A stretch of DNA of 64,000 nucleotides from Dechloromonas sp. ZY10 (GTDB lineage: Bacteria > Pseudomonadota > Gammaproteobacteria > Burkholderiales > Rhodocyclaceae), in NCBI RefSeq assembly GCF_041378895.1, contig NZ_CP144212.1, positions 1,287,501 through 1,351,500 of the forward strand, written 5' to 3'. Position numbers and translations under genes: made by a program. The notes below the pieces were generated by a model that saw nothing but the letters and a program-made list of their open reading frames with translations, ran no database searches and was not told the origin of the DNA. Numbering within the stretch: the first letter of the stretch is position 1; each line of letters opens with the position of its first letter. Of this stretch, positions 42,811 to 51,690 are shown in pieces.

Positions 42811-42970
42811 CGGCGCCATCCGGCCTGAGCCGGCCGGACTGCCGTTGCTGCATTCCGGCGCCAATGGTCGTTGCCGAGTTCTGTCACCGATTGTTCTCAC
42901 CCATGCCCGGCCCGCAGCGCTCGGGCAATTCGGCCAATCCCCGTCTCTCGGCGGCACGGCGTAGCGGGGG

Positions 42971-43002
42971 GCGGTGAAGGGCGGTGAAGGGCGGTGAAGG
43001 GC
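42971..43002. repeat. 10-bp tandem repeat
   Basis: GCGGTGAAGG is repeated three times head to tail (42971-43000) with a partial fourth copy, in the 389-bp gap between the VF530 and Hsp70-like genes. Simple slippage repeat. The rest of that gap holds the palindrome at 42778 and no ORF I would support. Confidence 0.8.
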
Positions 43003-43112
43003 AGATTCGAGGCCACCGCCGCTCCCCAAAACTTGAGCCTCCCCGGCACAAGCTTCTGGACAGTCGAGGGGCGGCGCAGTAGCATCGCGGCCCCCCAAAA
43101 TAAAGCACCCCC

Positions 43113-44384
43113 ATGGTTTCATCTACTCCGGCCATTGCCTGCGGCATCGACTTCGGCACCTCCAATTCAACCGTTGGCTGGCTACGGCCGCAGCAGGCCA
43201 CGCTGCTCCCGCTGGAAGACGGCAAACCGACCTTGCCCTCGGTGGTGTTCTTCAATGCCGAAGACAACTCGGTCCGTTTCGGCCGGGCGGGTCTGCAAGA
43301 TTACCTCGATGGCTATGAAGGACGGCTGATGCGTTCGCTCAAAAGCCTGCTCGGCAGCAGCCTGATCGACGGGGGGACCGAAATTCAGGGCCACCCGATT
43401 CGCTTTCGCGATTTGCTCACCCGCTTCATCGCCAATCTCAAGGAGCGGGCGGAAGCGCAGGGCGGCCGGGCTTTCGAGCAGGCAGTGTTCGGGCGGCCGG
43501 TGCATTTTGTCGATGACGACAGCGCTGCCGACCGGCAGGCCGAGGCCACCTTGGGCGAGATCGCCCGGGCGGTGGGGTTCAAGGAATTGAGCTTCCAGTA
43601 CGAACCGATTGCGGCCGCCTTCCATTACGAAACCGGCTTGAGCCGGGAGGAAGTGGTGCTGGTTGCCGATATTGGCGGCGGCACCTCCGATTTCTCCATC
43701 GTCCGCCTCTCCCCCGAACGTGCCCGCGCAGTTGAACGCTGGAGCGACGTGTTGGCCAACGACGGTATCCATATCGGCGGCACCGATTTCGACAAGCAAC
43801 TGAGCCTGGCCGAAGTCATGCCCCTGCTCGGCCATCGCAGCCAGCTGAAGAACGGTCGGGAAATACCCTCCAGCATCTATTTCAACCTGGCCACCTGGCA
43901 CACCATCAACTTTGCCTACACTCGCCAGGTCTGGGCCGAACAGCAGCGGCTGCAGCTCGATGCCATCGCGCCGGAAATGCTTGAGCGCCTGCTGGCCTTG
44001 ATCCGCGACCGGGCCGGCCATTGGCTGGCACATCAGGTCGAACAGGCAAAGATTGCCCTGTCCAGCCAGGAAACGGCTCTGCTCTCCCTGGAGCGCTTTT
44101 CTCCGGGCCAGCAAAAGCTGCTGACACGCAGCCAATTCGATCTGGCTGCGCTGGTGCTGGTGGAAAAAATCGAGGCTACCCTGACGCGCTTGCTGCCTGA
44201 GGCCGGGGTGACCGCAGCCGCCATCGACACCGTTTTCTTCACCGGCGGCTCCAGCGGCATCCCCCTGCTGCGTCGCCGTATTGCCGCCCTGTTTCCCCAG
44301 GCCCGGGTCGTCGAAGGCGACCTCTTCGGCAGCATCGGCGCCGGCCTGGCGGTGGATGCCGCGCGGCGGTATGGGATGGGGTAG
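43113..44384 (+). CDS. Hsp70 family protein (YegD-like)
   Basis: 423 aa actin-like ATPase lacking the substrate-binding domain of DnaK. Phosphate 1 loop GIDFGTSNSTVGW, SLKSLLGS, FGRPVHFVDDD, the connect/phosphate 2 loop VLVADIGGGTSDFSIVRL, DGIHIGGTDFDKQLSLA, and the adenosine motif VFFTGGSSGIPLLRRR with FGSIGAGLAVDAA. This matches E. coli YegD, a putative chaperone of unknown client. No GrpE or J-domain gene is nearby. The SD is weak; the preceding 100 bp is GC-rich with the 10-bp repeats. Confidence 0.9.
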   Translation: MVSSTPAIACGIDFGTSNSTVGWLRPQQATLLPLEDGKPTLPSVVFFNAEDNSVRFGRAGLQDYLDGYEGRLMRSLKSLLGSSLIDGGTEIQGHPIRFRDLLTRFIANLKERAEAQGGRAFEQAVFGRPVHFVDDDSAADRQAEATLGEIARAVGFKELSFQYEPIAAAFHYETGLSREEVVLVADIGGGTSDFSIVRLSPERARAVERWSDVLANDGIHIGGTDFDKQLSLAEVMPLLGHRSQLKNGREIPSSIYFNLATWHTINFAYTRQVWAEQQRLQLDAIAPEMLERLLALIRDRAGHWLAHQVEQAKIALSSQETALLSLERFSPGQQKLLTRSQFDLAALVLVEKIEATLTRLLPEAGVTAAAIDTVFFTGGSSGIPLLRRRIAALFPQARVVEGDLFGSIGAGLAVDAARRYGMG

Positions 44385-44921
44385 GTAGGGGGGCAGGAAG
44401 TCGGCCGAAGCCGACCTTGGGCCTCTGGTCAGGATCTGGCTGCAATGCGCTTGTTACCCGCCGCCCAGCCGTTGACGATGCTAAATGTCCGCTTCCGTTA
44501 TTGGCCAAGGACGGCACCTGCCCCTAAGCGGCCCGTCTGCTTGTGTGGCAATCCGTCGGCAATCGCCTCGTTCCTGCCGTTCAGGCAACGTCCCCTATCA
44601 GACAGCACCCGACCCAATCCGGCCACTCAGCTTTCTCCAAAGCGGTCGGTCAGCCATTTCCTGATTTTGCGGATTGGAGTGCCGCGAAGCGGCCATTGGC
44701 GACCTCACCTAATCGGCCATAACCGGACTGTCATCCATTCTAAACAGCGAACATTCAGAGGGCTGCTCCAATCGCAATGCTGCCGGATATCCTATTCGTA
44801 ATACTTGGCCGGAGCGGCCCTAGCCCTATAACGCAGGACAGTCCGCTGTAGGCACGCGACCGGATGCTCTGCACTCAGCTGATCGCCCCCATTTCTCCTT
44901 GCGGGCGGACCTTGGCCTTAA
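44385..44921. other. Decayed intergenic stretch with AAGCGGTCATT-like repeats
   Basis: 537 bp with no supportable ORF. It holds several imperfect copies of a motif near AAGCGG(T/A)CATT and its inverse: TGTCCGCTT (44486-44494), AAAGCGGTCGGTCAG (about 44638), GAAGCGGCCATTGG (about 44687), CAGCGAACATTCAG (about 44745). Spacing is roughly 50-60 bp for the later ones. Similar copies lie on the other side of the next gene (46.4-46.8 kb). This kind of sequence is common as noncoding filler in proteobacterial accessory regions. Confidence 0.5.
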
Positions 44922-44949
44922 ACAAAAATGGCCGGCAAAACCGGCCATC
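44922..44949 (-). terminator. Rho-independent terminator for the gene at 44972
   Basis: Read on the minus strand: GATGGCCGGTTTTGCCGGCC then ATTTTTGTTT, a GGCCGG / CCGGCC stem with a TTTT loop and a T-rich tail, 23 bp past the stop. Confidence 0.88.
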
Positions 44950-44971
44950 GGAGTGTCGCTTTGGGCGGTGG

Positions 44972-46237
44972 TCAGCGCAGGCGGCCGGTGTCCGGATCGA
45001 TCCGATCGGTGAAGCGCTTGATCGAGACATAGGTCGTGATCAACTGGCCGCGATAGGCCTCGCGCTGATCCAGCGTCACCTCGGCCGGGATGCTCTTCAT
45101 CATCTCCTCGATCTTGGTCCGATCCTCCGGCGAGAAGCTTGCCAGGGCCTTGTCTGTAGCGATGCGCTTCTGCTCCGTGGTCAGCGGTGCAGCGGCCGTT
45201 GGAGCCGTCGACGCTGCGGGGGCTGATGCGGGCGTGTCTGCCGACGCGGGGGCGACAAGCTTGCCAGCGATCATTTTGGCGATCTCCGGTGCCCCGGCTT
45301 CCGAGGCAATGGTCTCGAAGGTCTTCCCCTTTTCCTTGGCTGTGAGGTCAATGCCGCCAGCGTCTAAGAACAACTGGACGGCCACATCATCCTTGCGCCG
45401 GATAGCGGCGATGAACTGTTCCTGCGAGTGGTACTGCAGGCCCATACCGGTCAGGTTCTTGCGTGCTTCAATTTTTGCCTGCATCGGAGTGGCCGGGGCA
45501 GCAACGACCGCTTGCGGTTGGGCAACTGCTTGAACCTGAACCGGTGCCGGGGGCGGTAGCGCCACCTTTTCCGGGATCAGCGCGGCTACGGCTTGTTTGT
45601 CCGGTTCTTGCGTCTCTGCACCCGGGATTTCGATCTTCTCGACCAGCAGGGTCGGGATGTTCTTCTTGATCGACGCAATGTTCTCGTTCATCTGCTTGGT
45701 GATCCACTCGTCGTCGGTGCCCTGAATGGCCTTGGTGATGCCACCAAACAGGCCCGAGGTCAGCGATTCGAGCTTCTTCACGCGGGTATGCAGCAGATAG
45801 ACCTTGGCGCCCTTCTGGAAGGGATACACACAGGCCTGAAGTCCTTCCGCAATGAAAGCGAAGGCATTCTTCACTGGAGGCGGCAGCTTGGTAATCTCAG
45901 CGTATGCGGTACCGCACTGGTACGAAACTGCCGGCGCACCGTTGTAATATTTCTGCGTCGAACTCGGTTCATCCGGGCGGGCCGGGATTGTCGAAGGCAT
46001 GCTTCGGAAATTCACATTCGCAGGAATCGCCCATTGCGAGAGCGCATCCTTCACCTGGGCTGCGACCTGTTGTGCGGTCATGCCGGGGACTACCAGCTCT
46101 GCCTTTCCAGTGACGACCTCCGTCTGATCTCGGATGTCCTTTGCAAAGGCATTTATTGCAAAGGCTCCGCCCAAGACAGCGACGGTAAGTCCCTTCACTG
46201 CGCGACGCGCATACCCTGTGATTCGTTTTTTCGCCAT
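44972..46237 (-). CDS. Exported protein of unknown function with ankyrin-like segment
   Basis: 421 aa from MAKKRITGYARRAVKGLTVA; signal peptide to about residue 34 (AINAFA-KD). Residues 35-190 form an unassigned domain with three Cys (AVSYQCGTAYAEI, EGLQACVYPF) reminiscent of periplasmic lipoprotein-like proteins. A Pro/Gln/Val linker (about 220-255) follows, then two ankyrin-like helices at about 275-330 (SQEQFIAAIRRKDDVAVQLF, LDAGGIDLTAKEKGKT), an Ala/Pro/Thr linker, and a helical C-terminus. Its AT-rich 5' flank and the decayed repeats on both sides suggest it arrived by transfer. I cannot name a function. Confidence 0.7.
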   Translation of the reverse strand: MAKKRITGYARRAVKGLTVAVLGGAFAINAFAKDIRDQTEVVTGKAELVVPGMTAQQVAAQVKDALSQWAIPANVNFRSMPSTIPARPDEPSSTQKYYNGAPAVSYQCGTAYAEITKLPPPVKNAFAFIAEGLQACVYPFQKGAKVYLLHTRVKKLESLTSGLFGGITKAIQGTDDEWITKQMNENIASIKKNIPTLLVEKIEIPGAETQEPDKQAVAALIPEKVALPPPAPVQVQAVAQPQAVVAAPATPMQAKIEARKNLTGMGLQYHSQEQFIAAIRRKDDVAVQLFLDAGGIDLTAKEKGKTFETIASEAGAPEIAKMIAGKLVAPASADTPASAPAASTAPTAAAPLTTEQKRIATDKALASFSPEDRTKIEEMMKSIPAEVTLDQREAYRGQLITTYVSIKRFTDRIDPDTGRLR

Positions 46238-47008
46238 GCTCAGATTCTTCTTTCTATTGATCAAAAATATATCTCTGTGACGCTGAGTGATTTCTGCCGC
46301 ACCGACAAACGAAATAAAACAATGTCCTCATTATTGTAAATTTAAGCATCTAACTGCTTTTGTCAGCAGAAGCTTATTTTTTTATATATATCTTCCGTCA
46401 GCGGGCTGGGATTCTATATATTTGATACACCTAGGCAGTTGATTTAGGTCAATTGGGTAGAGTGTGGTAACGATCGCGGCCATTGACCACTGCCAGAGTC
46501 TGAACGTCAGGTAACAGGCGCATTTCAGCTTGAAACTGGCCGGAGGCCAAAAATCAGCTTAGGCCGAGGAGTTCGCCATCAGCCCCCCCTCTCAGCGTCG
46601 GCTTTGCTCAGTAAGCTGCCTTCGTTACGCTCGAAAGATGAAGGTCCGCTGAGGGTCGAGAGCACCAGTTCGTCGGACGGGAAAGCGGTCATTCGAGGCG
46701 ATGAGAGCTGGAGCGGCAGGTTACTACCCAACAGCCGCCAGATTCCAATTTACTGGCAAATGGCCGATTGGCCGACATCCTGTCGTTCTGATCTGCCGCC
46801 CCGTTTCATGGATTTTTACCTTTTTTACGGTCGACCGTGATCAATCCCAATTTCGCCGGTAATGCAGCAGAGGCAGATGCCTCGCGCCGGTTAGCGGTGC
46901 CTTCACGACTCCGCTGCAAAACCTCGCTCACGCAGCTTCCATCTGCCACCGCCCTCGCGCCGCCAGCGTAAAATCTCCGCCTTTCGTTTCCCTTTCGAGT
47001 TCCCGACC
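46238..47008. other. Long intergenic region, AT-rich then repeat-containing
   Basis: 771 bp without a convincing gene. 46240-46450 is clearly AT-rich (TATATATA near 46383) and should hold the promoter of the exported protein gene. 46476-46800 carries more AAGCGGTCATT-like copies (GCGGCCATTGACC near 46476, AAAGCGGTCATTCG near 46682). A palindrome element lies at 46826. The last 150 bp leads into tpm. A 78-codon frame at 46604 is a chance ORF inside the repeats. Confidence 0.55.
46820..46855. repeat. Dispersed palindrome element
   Basis: TTTTTTACGGTCGACCGTGA followed by TCAATCCCAATTT; core ACGGTCGACCGT, with the left C changed to T. About 168 bp upstream of tpm. Confidence 0.75.
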
Positions 47009-47647
47009 ATGAATCCAGAGTTCTGGCATGCCCGCTGGGCGAATAATGAAATCGGCTTTCATCTGGATCAGGTTCAGCCCTTGCTGGTCGAGCATTTTGG
47101 CCGCCTGGCGCTGGCTGCCGGCCAGCGGGTTCTGGTGCCGTTGTGTGGCAAGACTCGCGATATTGGTTGGCTGCTGGCGCAGGGTTTGCAGGTGGTTGGC
47201 GTTGAACTGAGCCGGCTGGCGGTGGAGCAGTTGTTTGCTGATCTGGGGCTGGAGCCGGTGGTCGAGGCGGCTGGGGCGGGCGAGTGCTTCCGGGCGTCGG
47301 GGCTGACGGTGCTGGTCGGCGATTTTTTCGCCGTGAGTCGCGAGCAGTTAGGGCTGGTCGATGCGGTTTATGACCGTGCCGCGCTGGTGGCGCTGCCGCC
47401 TGAGATGCGCAGCCGCTACGCCGAGCAGCTGGCGGCGCTCAGCGAGCGGGCGCCGCAGTTGCTGATTACGCTGGAGTACGATCCGGCGCTGCATCCCGGG
47501 CCGCCGTTTTCGCTGGGGGCGGCCGAGGTCGGGGCGTTGTACGACGCGGCATTTCACATCGACTGCCTGCAGAGCTTGAACATGCCGGAGGGCCTGAAAG
47601 GCCGTTTCCCGGCGACCGAGCATGTCTGGCGACTCCAGCGGCGCTGA
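47009..47647 (+). CDS. tpm: Thiopurine S-methyltransferase family protein
   Basis: 212 aa SAM-dependent methyltransferase. FWHARWANNEIGFHLDQVQP is the family N-terminus, followed by LVPLCGKTRDIGWLLAQGL (SAM motif I), VVGVELSRLAVEQLF, VLVGDFFAV and VDAVYDRAALVALPPEMRSR. Bacterial TPMTs methylate tellurite, selenite or thiopurines and can detoxify metalloids. Monocistronic, followed by a hairpin and convergent with the GST gene. Confidence 0.93.
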   Translation: MNPEFWHARWANNEIGFHLDQVQPLLVEHFGRLALAAGQRVLVPLCGKTRDIGWLLAQGLQVVGVELSRLAVEQLFADLGLEPVVEAAGAGECFRASGLTVLVGDFFAVSREQLGLVDAVYDRAALVALPPEMRSRYAEQLAALSERAPQLLITLEYDPALHPGPPFSLGAAEVGALYDAAFHIDCLQSLNMPEGLKGRFPATEHVWRLQRR

Positions 47648-47710
47648 GCCGTTGCGCCGTCGCGCAGGTGTTTCAGCGGGCGAGAACTCGGTAGCTGCCG
47701 GTTGCGATTA

Positions 47711-47735
47711 GCCCACCCCGCCTTGGGGGCTTTTT
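47711..47735 (+). terminator. Possible terminator after tpm
   Basis: GCCCACCCCGCCTTGGGGGC followed by TTTTT; the stem is short with one bulge, 63 bp after the stop. Confidence 0.5.
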
Positions 47736-47784
47736 CGTGGTTGTGCGACTACCTGGGGGTGGGGGATTGCACAAAACGGCACTT

Positions 47785-47816
47785 TCCCACGGTCGACCGT
47801 AAAAATCCCCTTTTTT
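47785..47816. repeat. Dispersed palindrome element between convergent genes
   Basis: CACGGTCGACCGT (47788-47800) followed by AAAAATCCCCTTTTTT, the standard tail. 26 bp beyond the stop of the minus-strand GST gene, where it might act as its terminator; on that strand the stem is followed by sparse T only. Confidence 0.78.
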
Positions 47817-47841
47817 GCCGTGTCGTAACCTAAACGCTGCT

Positions 47842-48516
47842 TCAGCGCGGCCCGCCGTAAATTCCGGCGAGTTGGTCGTAATGGGCGTGGGCTTCGCTTT
47901 CCTGTAGCGCGGCGGCTCGCCATTCCTGCAGTGCCGGGTGGCTGAGCAGGGTGTCGCGGTAGGCGGCGGCCAGTGGCGGCAGTGGGATGTTGTAGCTGTC
48001 GAAACGGCAGGCGATGGGGGCGAACATCGCATCGGCGGCCGAAAACTCGCCGAACAGCCAGGGGCCGGTGTCGGCGGCGAATTGCTGGCGGGTGCCTTCC
48101 CAGATTTCGACGATACGGTCGATCTCGCGTTGCACGTCGGGTTCGGCGGCTTTGCCGCGCAGGCGCAGTTTGAGGTTCATCGGCAGCGCGCTGCGCAGCG
48201 CGCCAAAGCCGGCGTGCATTTCGGCGCAGAGGCTGCGGGCGCGGGCGCGCGCGGCGGGGTCGGCGGGCCAGATGCGGGGCTCGCTTTCGGCGAGGGTTTC
48301 GATGATGGCCAGGCTATCCCAGACCTGGAAGCCGTCGGCGGCGTGCAGGCAGGGCACCCGGCCGTTGCCGGCAATCGGTTTGAGCGCCGGGTTGAACGGC
48401 CGCCCGGCGACCGAGACCAGATGTTCGCGGAAGGGAATGCCGAAGTGCTTGAGCACCAGCCAGGGGCGCAGCGACCACGAAGAGTAGTTTTTGTTGCCAA
48501 GGTAGAGGTCGTACAT
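47842..48516 (-). CDS. Glutathione S-transferase family protein
   Basis: 224 aa. The thioredoxin-like N-terminal domain begins MYDLYLGNKNYSSWSLRPWL, with the catalytic Ser in the SSWS loop, and NGRVPCLHAADGFQVWDSLA is the cis-Pro/GSH gamma-Glu site. The all-helical C-terminal domain starts near residue 90 and carries WLFGEFSAADAMFAPIACRF. The subclass with NKNYSSWSLRPWL is common and uncharacterised in proteobacteria. Monocistronic. Its upstream side (48517-48960) carries the 11-bp minisatellite. Confidence 0.9.
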   Translation of the reverse strand: MYDLYLGNKNYSSWSLRPWLVLKHFGIPFREHLVSVAGRPFNPALKPIAGNGRVPCLHAADGFQVWDSLAIIETLAESEPRIWPADPAARARARSLCAEMHAGFGALRSALPMNLKLRLRGKAAEPDVQREIDRIVEIWEGTRQQFAADTGPWLFGEFSAADAMFAPIACRFDSYNIPLPPLAAAYRDTLLSHPALQEWRAAALQESEAHAHYDQLAGIYGGPR

Positions 48517-48658
48517 TTCATGGTCCTTTGTGCGGGTGGCCGAGGGAAGGATTGTTGCGCAGCGACAGGCGGCTCAGGGTGCTGCTGCTGCGGGTCAGGC
48601 AAGGATAGCGTGACTGACGGATGGCTGCTTGCGGCAATGGCTTGCGGCCGCCCGGTGG

Positions 48659-48807
48659 TCAAGGTTGGGTCAAGGTTGGGTCAAGGTTGGGTCAAGGTTG
48701 GGTCAAGGTTGGGTCAAGGTTGGGTCAAGGTTGGGGCAAGGTTGGGTCAAGGTTGGGGCAAGGTTGGGGCGAGGTTGGGGCGAGGTTGGGGCGAGGCTGG
48801 GGCGAGG
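48659..48807. repeat. 11-bp minisatellite, about 13.5 copies
   Basis: TCAAGGTTGGG is repeated head to tail from 48659. Units 1-7 are identical. Units 8 and 10 read GCAAGGTTGGG, unit 9 returns to TCAAGG, units 11-13 read GCGAGGTTGGG or GCGAGGCTGGG, and a partial copy follows. The graded drift shows growth mainly at the left end. It is upstream of the GST gene (start 48516) and 160 bp from the 3' end of an acyl-CoA dehydrogenase gene. Not coding on codon evidence. Confidence 0.95.
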
Positions 48808-48871
48808 AATTGGTCGGTGCCCGCCTGGCGCCGGGTCGAATTTGAGTCTCTGGTTCGCGCTTTCCGATTGC

Positions 48872-48900
48872 CGGAAATGAAAATGCCCCCGATTGGGGGC
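48872..48900 (-). terminator. Rho-independent terminator for the acyl-CoA dehydrogenase operon
   Basis: Minus strand: GCCCCC AATC GGGGGC followed by ATTTTCATTT. The stem is perfect; it lies 69 bp past the stop at 48969. Confidence 0.85.
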
Positions 48901-48942
48901 AGTGCGGGAGAGAGCCGGTCGCCGGCATTTTTGTCTTTGTTG

Positions 48943-48958
48943 CCGGTCGACCGTGGAA
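48943..48958. repeat. Dispersed palindrome element at a 3' end
   Basis: CCGGTCGACCGTGGAA, a variant with the outer left CA replaced, 10 bp beyond the stop codon of the minus-strand acyl-CoA dehydrogenase gene. Confidence 0.65.
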
Positions 48959-48968
48959 ATGCGGGGTG

Positions 48969-50105
48969 TTACTCGGCGGCGATGCTGCGTCCGATCACCA
49001 GGCGCTGGATGTCGTTGGCACCTTCGTAGATCTGGCAGATGCGCACGTCGCGGTAGATGCGCTCGACCGGGAAGTCGCTGGTGTAACCAACGCCGCCGTG
49101 GATCTGGATGGCGTCGGAGGCGATCTTCTCGGCGGCTTCGGAGGCGAACATCTTGGCCATCGAGGCTTCTTTCAGGCAGGGCTTGCCGGCATCCTTGAGC
49201 TGGGCGGCGCGCCAGACCATCAGGCGGGCGGCGTCGAGCAGGGTGTTCATGTCGGCGAGTTTGAAGTTGACTGCCTGGTGGTCGATGATCGGCACGCCAA
49301 AAGTGACGCGCTCCTTGGCGTAGGCAACGGCGGCCTCAAAGGCGGCGCGGGCCATGCCAATGCTCTGGGCGGCGATGCCGATGCGGCCAGCTTCCAGATT
49401 GGAGAGGGCGATCTTGTAGCCTTCGCCTTCCTTGCCGAGCAGCGCGGAAGCGGGAACACGGCAGTCTTCAAGAATGATCTGCACGGTATCGGAAGCGTGC
49501 TGGCCCATCTTCTCTTCGGTGCGGCCGACGATGAAGCCGGGAGTATTGGTCGGCACCAAGAAGCAGGAGATCCCCTTCTTGCCGGCGGCCTTGTCGGTCA
49601 CTGCAAAGACGATCGCCATCTGGGCATGCTTGCCAGTGGTGATGAACTGCTTGACGCCGTTGAGCACGAAGTGGTCGCCATCGCGGTCAGCGCGGGTGGT
49701 GATCGCGGCGGCATCGGAGCCGGTGTGCGGCTCGGTCAGGCAGAAGCAGCCGAGCTTTTCGCCCCGGGCGAGCGGCTTCAGCCATTCTTCCTTCTGCGCA
49801 TCGGTGCCGTATTTCTGGGTGATGCCGCAGGCCAGCGAGTTCTGCACCGAGACGATGGTCGAGGTGGCGCCGTCGCCGGCGGCGATTTCTTCCAGGGTCA
49901 GCACCAGGCTCATGTAATCCATGCCGGCGCCGTCCCATTCCTCGGGCACGACCATGCCCAGGGCGCCGAGTTCGCCGAGTTCCTTGAGGGCCTCGGCCGG
50001 GAAAGTGTGGTTCTTGTCCCATTCGGCGGCGAAGGGGGCGAGGCGCTCCTGCGCGAAGGCGCGCATCGAGTCGCGGATCATTTCCTGTTCTTGGGTGAGA
50101 ATCAT
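48969..50105 (-). CDS. Acyl-CoA dehydrogenase, short/medium-chain type
   Basis: 378 aa, the classical ACAD length. MILTQEQEMIRDSMRAFAQE, then the FAD signature CFCLTEPHTGSDAAAI, VLNGVKQFITTGKHAQMAIV, signature 2 QIHGGVGYTSDFPVERIYRD, and IYEGANDIQRLVIGRSIA with the catalytic-Glu region. It dehydrogenates an acyl-CoA with ETF as acceptor. It follows the MFS gene (80-bp gap with a hairpin) and the SDR gene, so the three may form one catabolic unit. Confidence 0.93.
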   Translation of the reverse strand: MILTQEQEMIRDSMRAFAQERLAPFAAEWDKNHTFPAEALKELGELGALGMVVPEEWDGAGMDYMSLVLTLEEIAAGDGATSTIVSVQNSLACGITQKYGTDAQKEEWLKPLARGEKLGCFCLTEPHTGSDAAAITTRADRDGDHFVLNGVKQFITTGKHAQMAIVFAVTDKAAGKKGISCFLVPTNTPGFIVGRTEEKMGQHASDTVQIILEDCRVPASALLGKEGEGYKIALSNLEAGRIGIAAQSIGMARAAFEAAVAYAKERVTFGVPIIDHQAVNFKLADMNTLLDAARLMVWRAAQLKDAGKPCLKEASMAKMFASEAAEKIASDAIQIHGGVGYTSDFPVERIYRDVRICQIYEGANDIQRLVIGRSIAAE

Positions 50106-50150
50106 GATGATGAAAATCCAGTGATTAGGAATTAGCGATTAGTAAGAATA

Positions 50151-50170
50151 TCCGCGCCTTGCGGCGCGGA
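50151..50170. other. Intercistronic hairpin
   Basis: TCCGCGCC TTGC GGCGCGGA, a perfect 8-bp stem in the 80-bp gap between the MFS and acyl-CoA dehydrogenase genes. No T-tract on either strand, so more likely an mRNA processing or stability element than a terminator. Confidence 0.5.
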
Positions 50171-50185
50171 GAGGAGGCGGTGCGG

Positions 50186-51526
50186 TCAGACGTTTTCGTC
50201 CTTGGCCGCATCGTAGTGATGGGTCGAGGCGCACAGGCGGTGGTTGATCAGGGTCACGGCCAGGGTGCCGAGCAGGCCGGCAGCGCCGATGACCATGAAG
50301 TTCTGTTCCAGCGGCAGCTTCATCGCAACAACGAAGCCGATCAGCACCGGGGCGATGATCGCGCCCATGCGGCCAACGCCGGAGGCAAAGCCGACGCCGG
50401 TGGCGCGGATCGAGGTCGGGTAGAACTCGCCGGCGTAGGCGTAGGCCAGCAGCTGGGTGCCGAGGGTCGAGGCGCCGACGACGAAGACGACGACGAACAG
50501 CAGTTCGGTGGATTGGGTGAAGCCCATCAGGGTCAACGAGATCGCGCCGAGCAGGTAGAAGATCACCAGCACGTGCTTGATGTTGTACTTGTCGCCGAGC
50601 CAGCCGCCGCCGACCGCGCCGCAGATGGCGCCGATGTTGAAGACGAGGACGAAGTTGAGCGCCGAGCCGAGCGAATAGCCGGCCATGGCCATCAGCTTGG
50701 TCAGCCAGGAACTGAGCGCATAGACCATGAACAGGCCCATGAAGAAGGCGGTCCAGATCATCAGCGTGCTGAAGGCACGGCCTTCGCTGAAGAGGTGGGA
50801 AACCGGGGCCGAGGTGACCTCATCTTCATGCGGCACGACAAACTCCTCTTTGCCGGTGAATTGGCGCTCGGGCAGGATCTTGCCGACGATTTTGCGGATT
50901 TCTTCGGTGCGGCCCTTCTTGATCAGGGTCGGCAACGATTCCGGCATGGTCTTGAGGATGAAGGGAATCAGCACCACCGGGGTGATCGCCAGGAAAAAGA
51001 CTGACTGCCAGCCGTGTTCGAGAATCAGTTGCTTGCCGGTCAGTGCCACCAGAACGCCACCGATCGAGTAGCCGGCAAAAACGATGGTGACCAGACGGGC
51101 GCGCAGCTTGGTCGGGGCGAACTCGGCCATTTGTGCGGTGATTCCGGGAACCACGCCGCCAATGCCGAGGCCGGCGAGGAAGCGGGTAATACTGAAAGTG
51201 ACCGGGTCGCTGGTCAGGCCGGCAGCGGCGGTGAACACGCTGAACAGTCCGACGCACAGCGAGATCATCAGCGGACGGCCGATCTTGTCGGCGAGGACGC
51301 CCATGGTCATCGAGCCGATCATCATCCCGAACAGGGCCGAACTGGCCATGAAGCCGGCCTGCGAGGCGTCGACGTTCATGTCCTTCATGATCGATGGCAT
51401 GGCGGCGCCGACGACAGCGAGATCGTAGCCGTCCAGCACCAGAATCAGCACGCCCCAGAACAAGACCAGAGCGTGAAAGCGGTTGAATTGGGCCTCGTCG
51501 GCCAGTTTGTGTACATCGATGCGCAT
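50186..51526 (-). CDS. MFS transporter, aromatic acid:H+ symporter (AAHS) type
   Basis: 446 aa, twelve predicted helices, start MRIDVHKLADEAQFNRFHAL; the open frame to 51670 is upstream noncoding. LVLDGYDLAVVGAAMPSIM carries the DGxD loop of AAHS transporters such as PcaK and BenK; GVLADKIGRPLMI is the MFS A-motif, and GWLGDKYNIKHVL its second copy. It probably imports a carboxylate (aromatic or related) for the neighbouring acyl-CoA enzymes. The substrate is not determinable here. Confidence 0.88.
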   Translation of the reverse strand: MRIDVHKLADEAQFNRFHALVLFWGVLILVLDGYDLAVVGAAMPSIMKDMNVDASQAGFMASSALFGMMIGSMTMGVLADKIGRPLMISLCVGLFSVFTAAAGLTSDPVTFSITRFLAGLGIGGVVPGITAQMAEFAPTKLRARLVTIVFAGYSIGGVLVALTGKQLILEHGWQSVFFLAITPVVLIPFILKTMPESLPTLIKKGRTEEIRKIVGKILPERQFTGKEEFVVPHEDEVTSAPVSHLFSEGRAFSTLMIWTAFFMGLFMVYALSSWLTKLMAMAGYSLGSALNFVLVFNIGAICGAVGGGWLGDKYNIKHVLVIFYLLGAISLTLMGFTQSTELLFVVVFVVGASTLGTQLLAYAYAGEFYPTSIRATGVGFASGVGRMGAIIAPVLIGFVVAMKLPLEQNFMVIGAAGLLGTLAVTLINHRLCASTHHYDAAKDENV

Positions 51527-51690
51527 GGACCTTTGTCCTATTTTTGATTGATGAGTGGCGCCGCGAAGGCGCGCGAGGTGAATCGCCCGGCGGTTTCCCC
51601 TGTAGCTGGCCGGGTTGTCCATACCGCTCCGCCGGCAGGGCGAAGCAGGGTGGTCGGCGGCAGGCTGCACCCTGCCGTAATGCGAAGTGG

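Noticed and set aside
42971-43002. CRISPR-like array
   Set aside because: 10-bp head-to-tail repeats with no spacers and no cas genes; simple slippage repeat.
46439-46452. FNR-like TTGAT-TTAG-GTCAA upstream of the exported protein gene
   Set aside because: About 200 bp from the start, in AT-rich DNA where such matches arise by chance.
48621-48880. Short plus-strand frames encoding GWVKVGSRLGQ repeats
   Set aside because: These are translations of the 11-bp minisatellite, which is open in several frames because 11 is not a multiple of three; no start signal.
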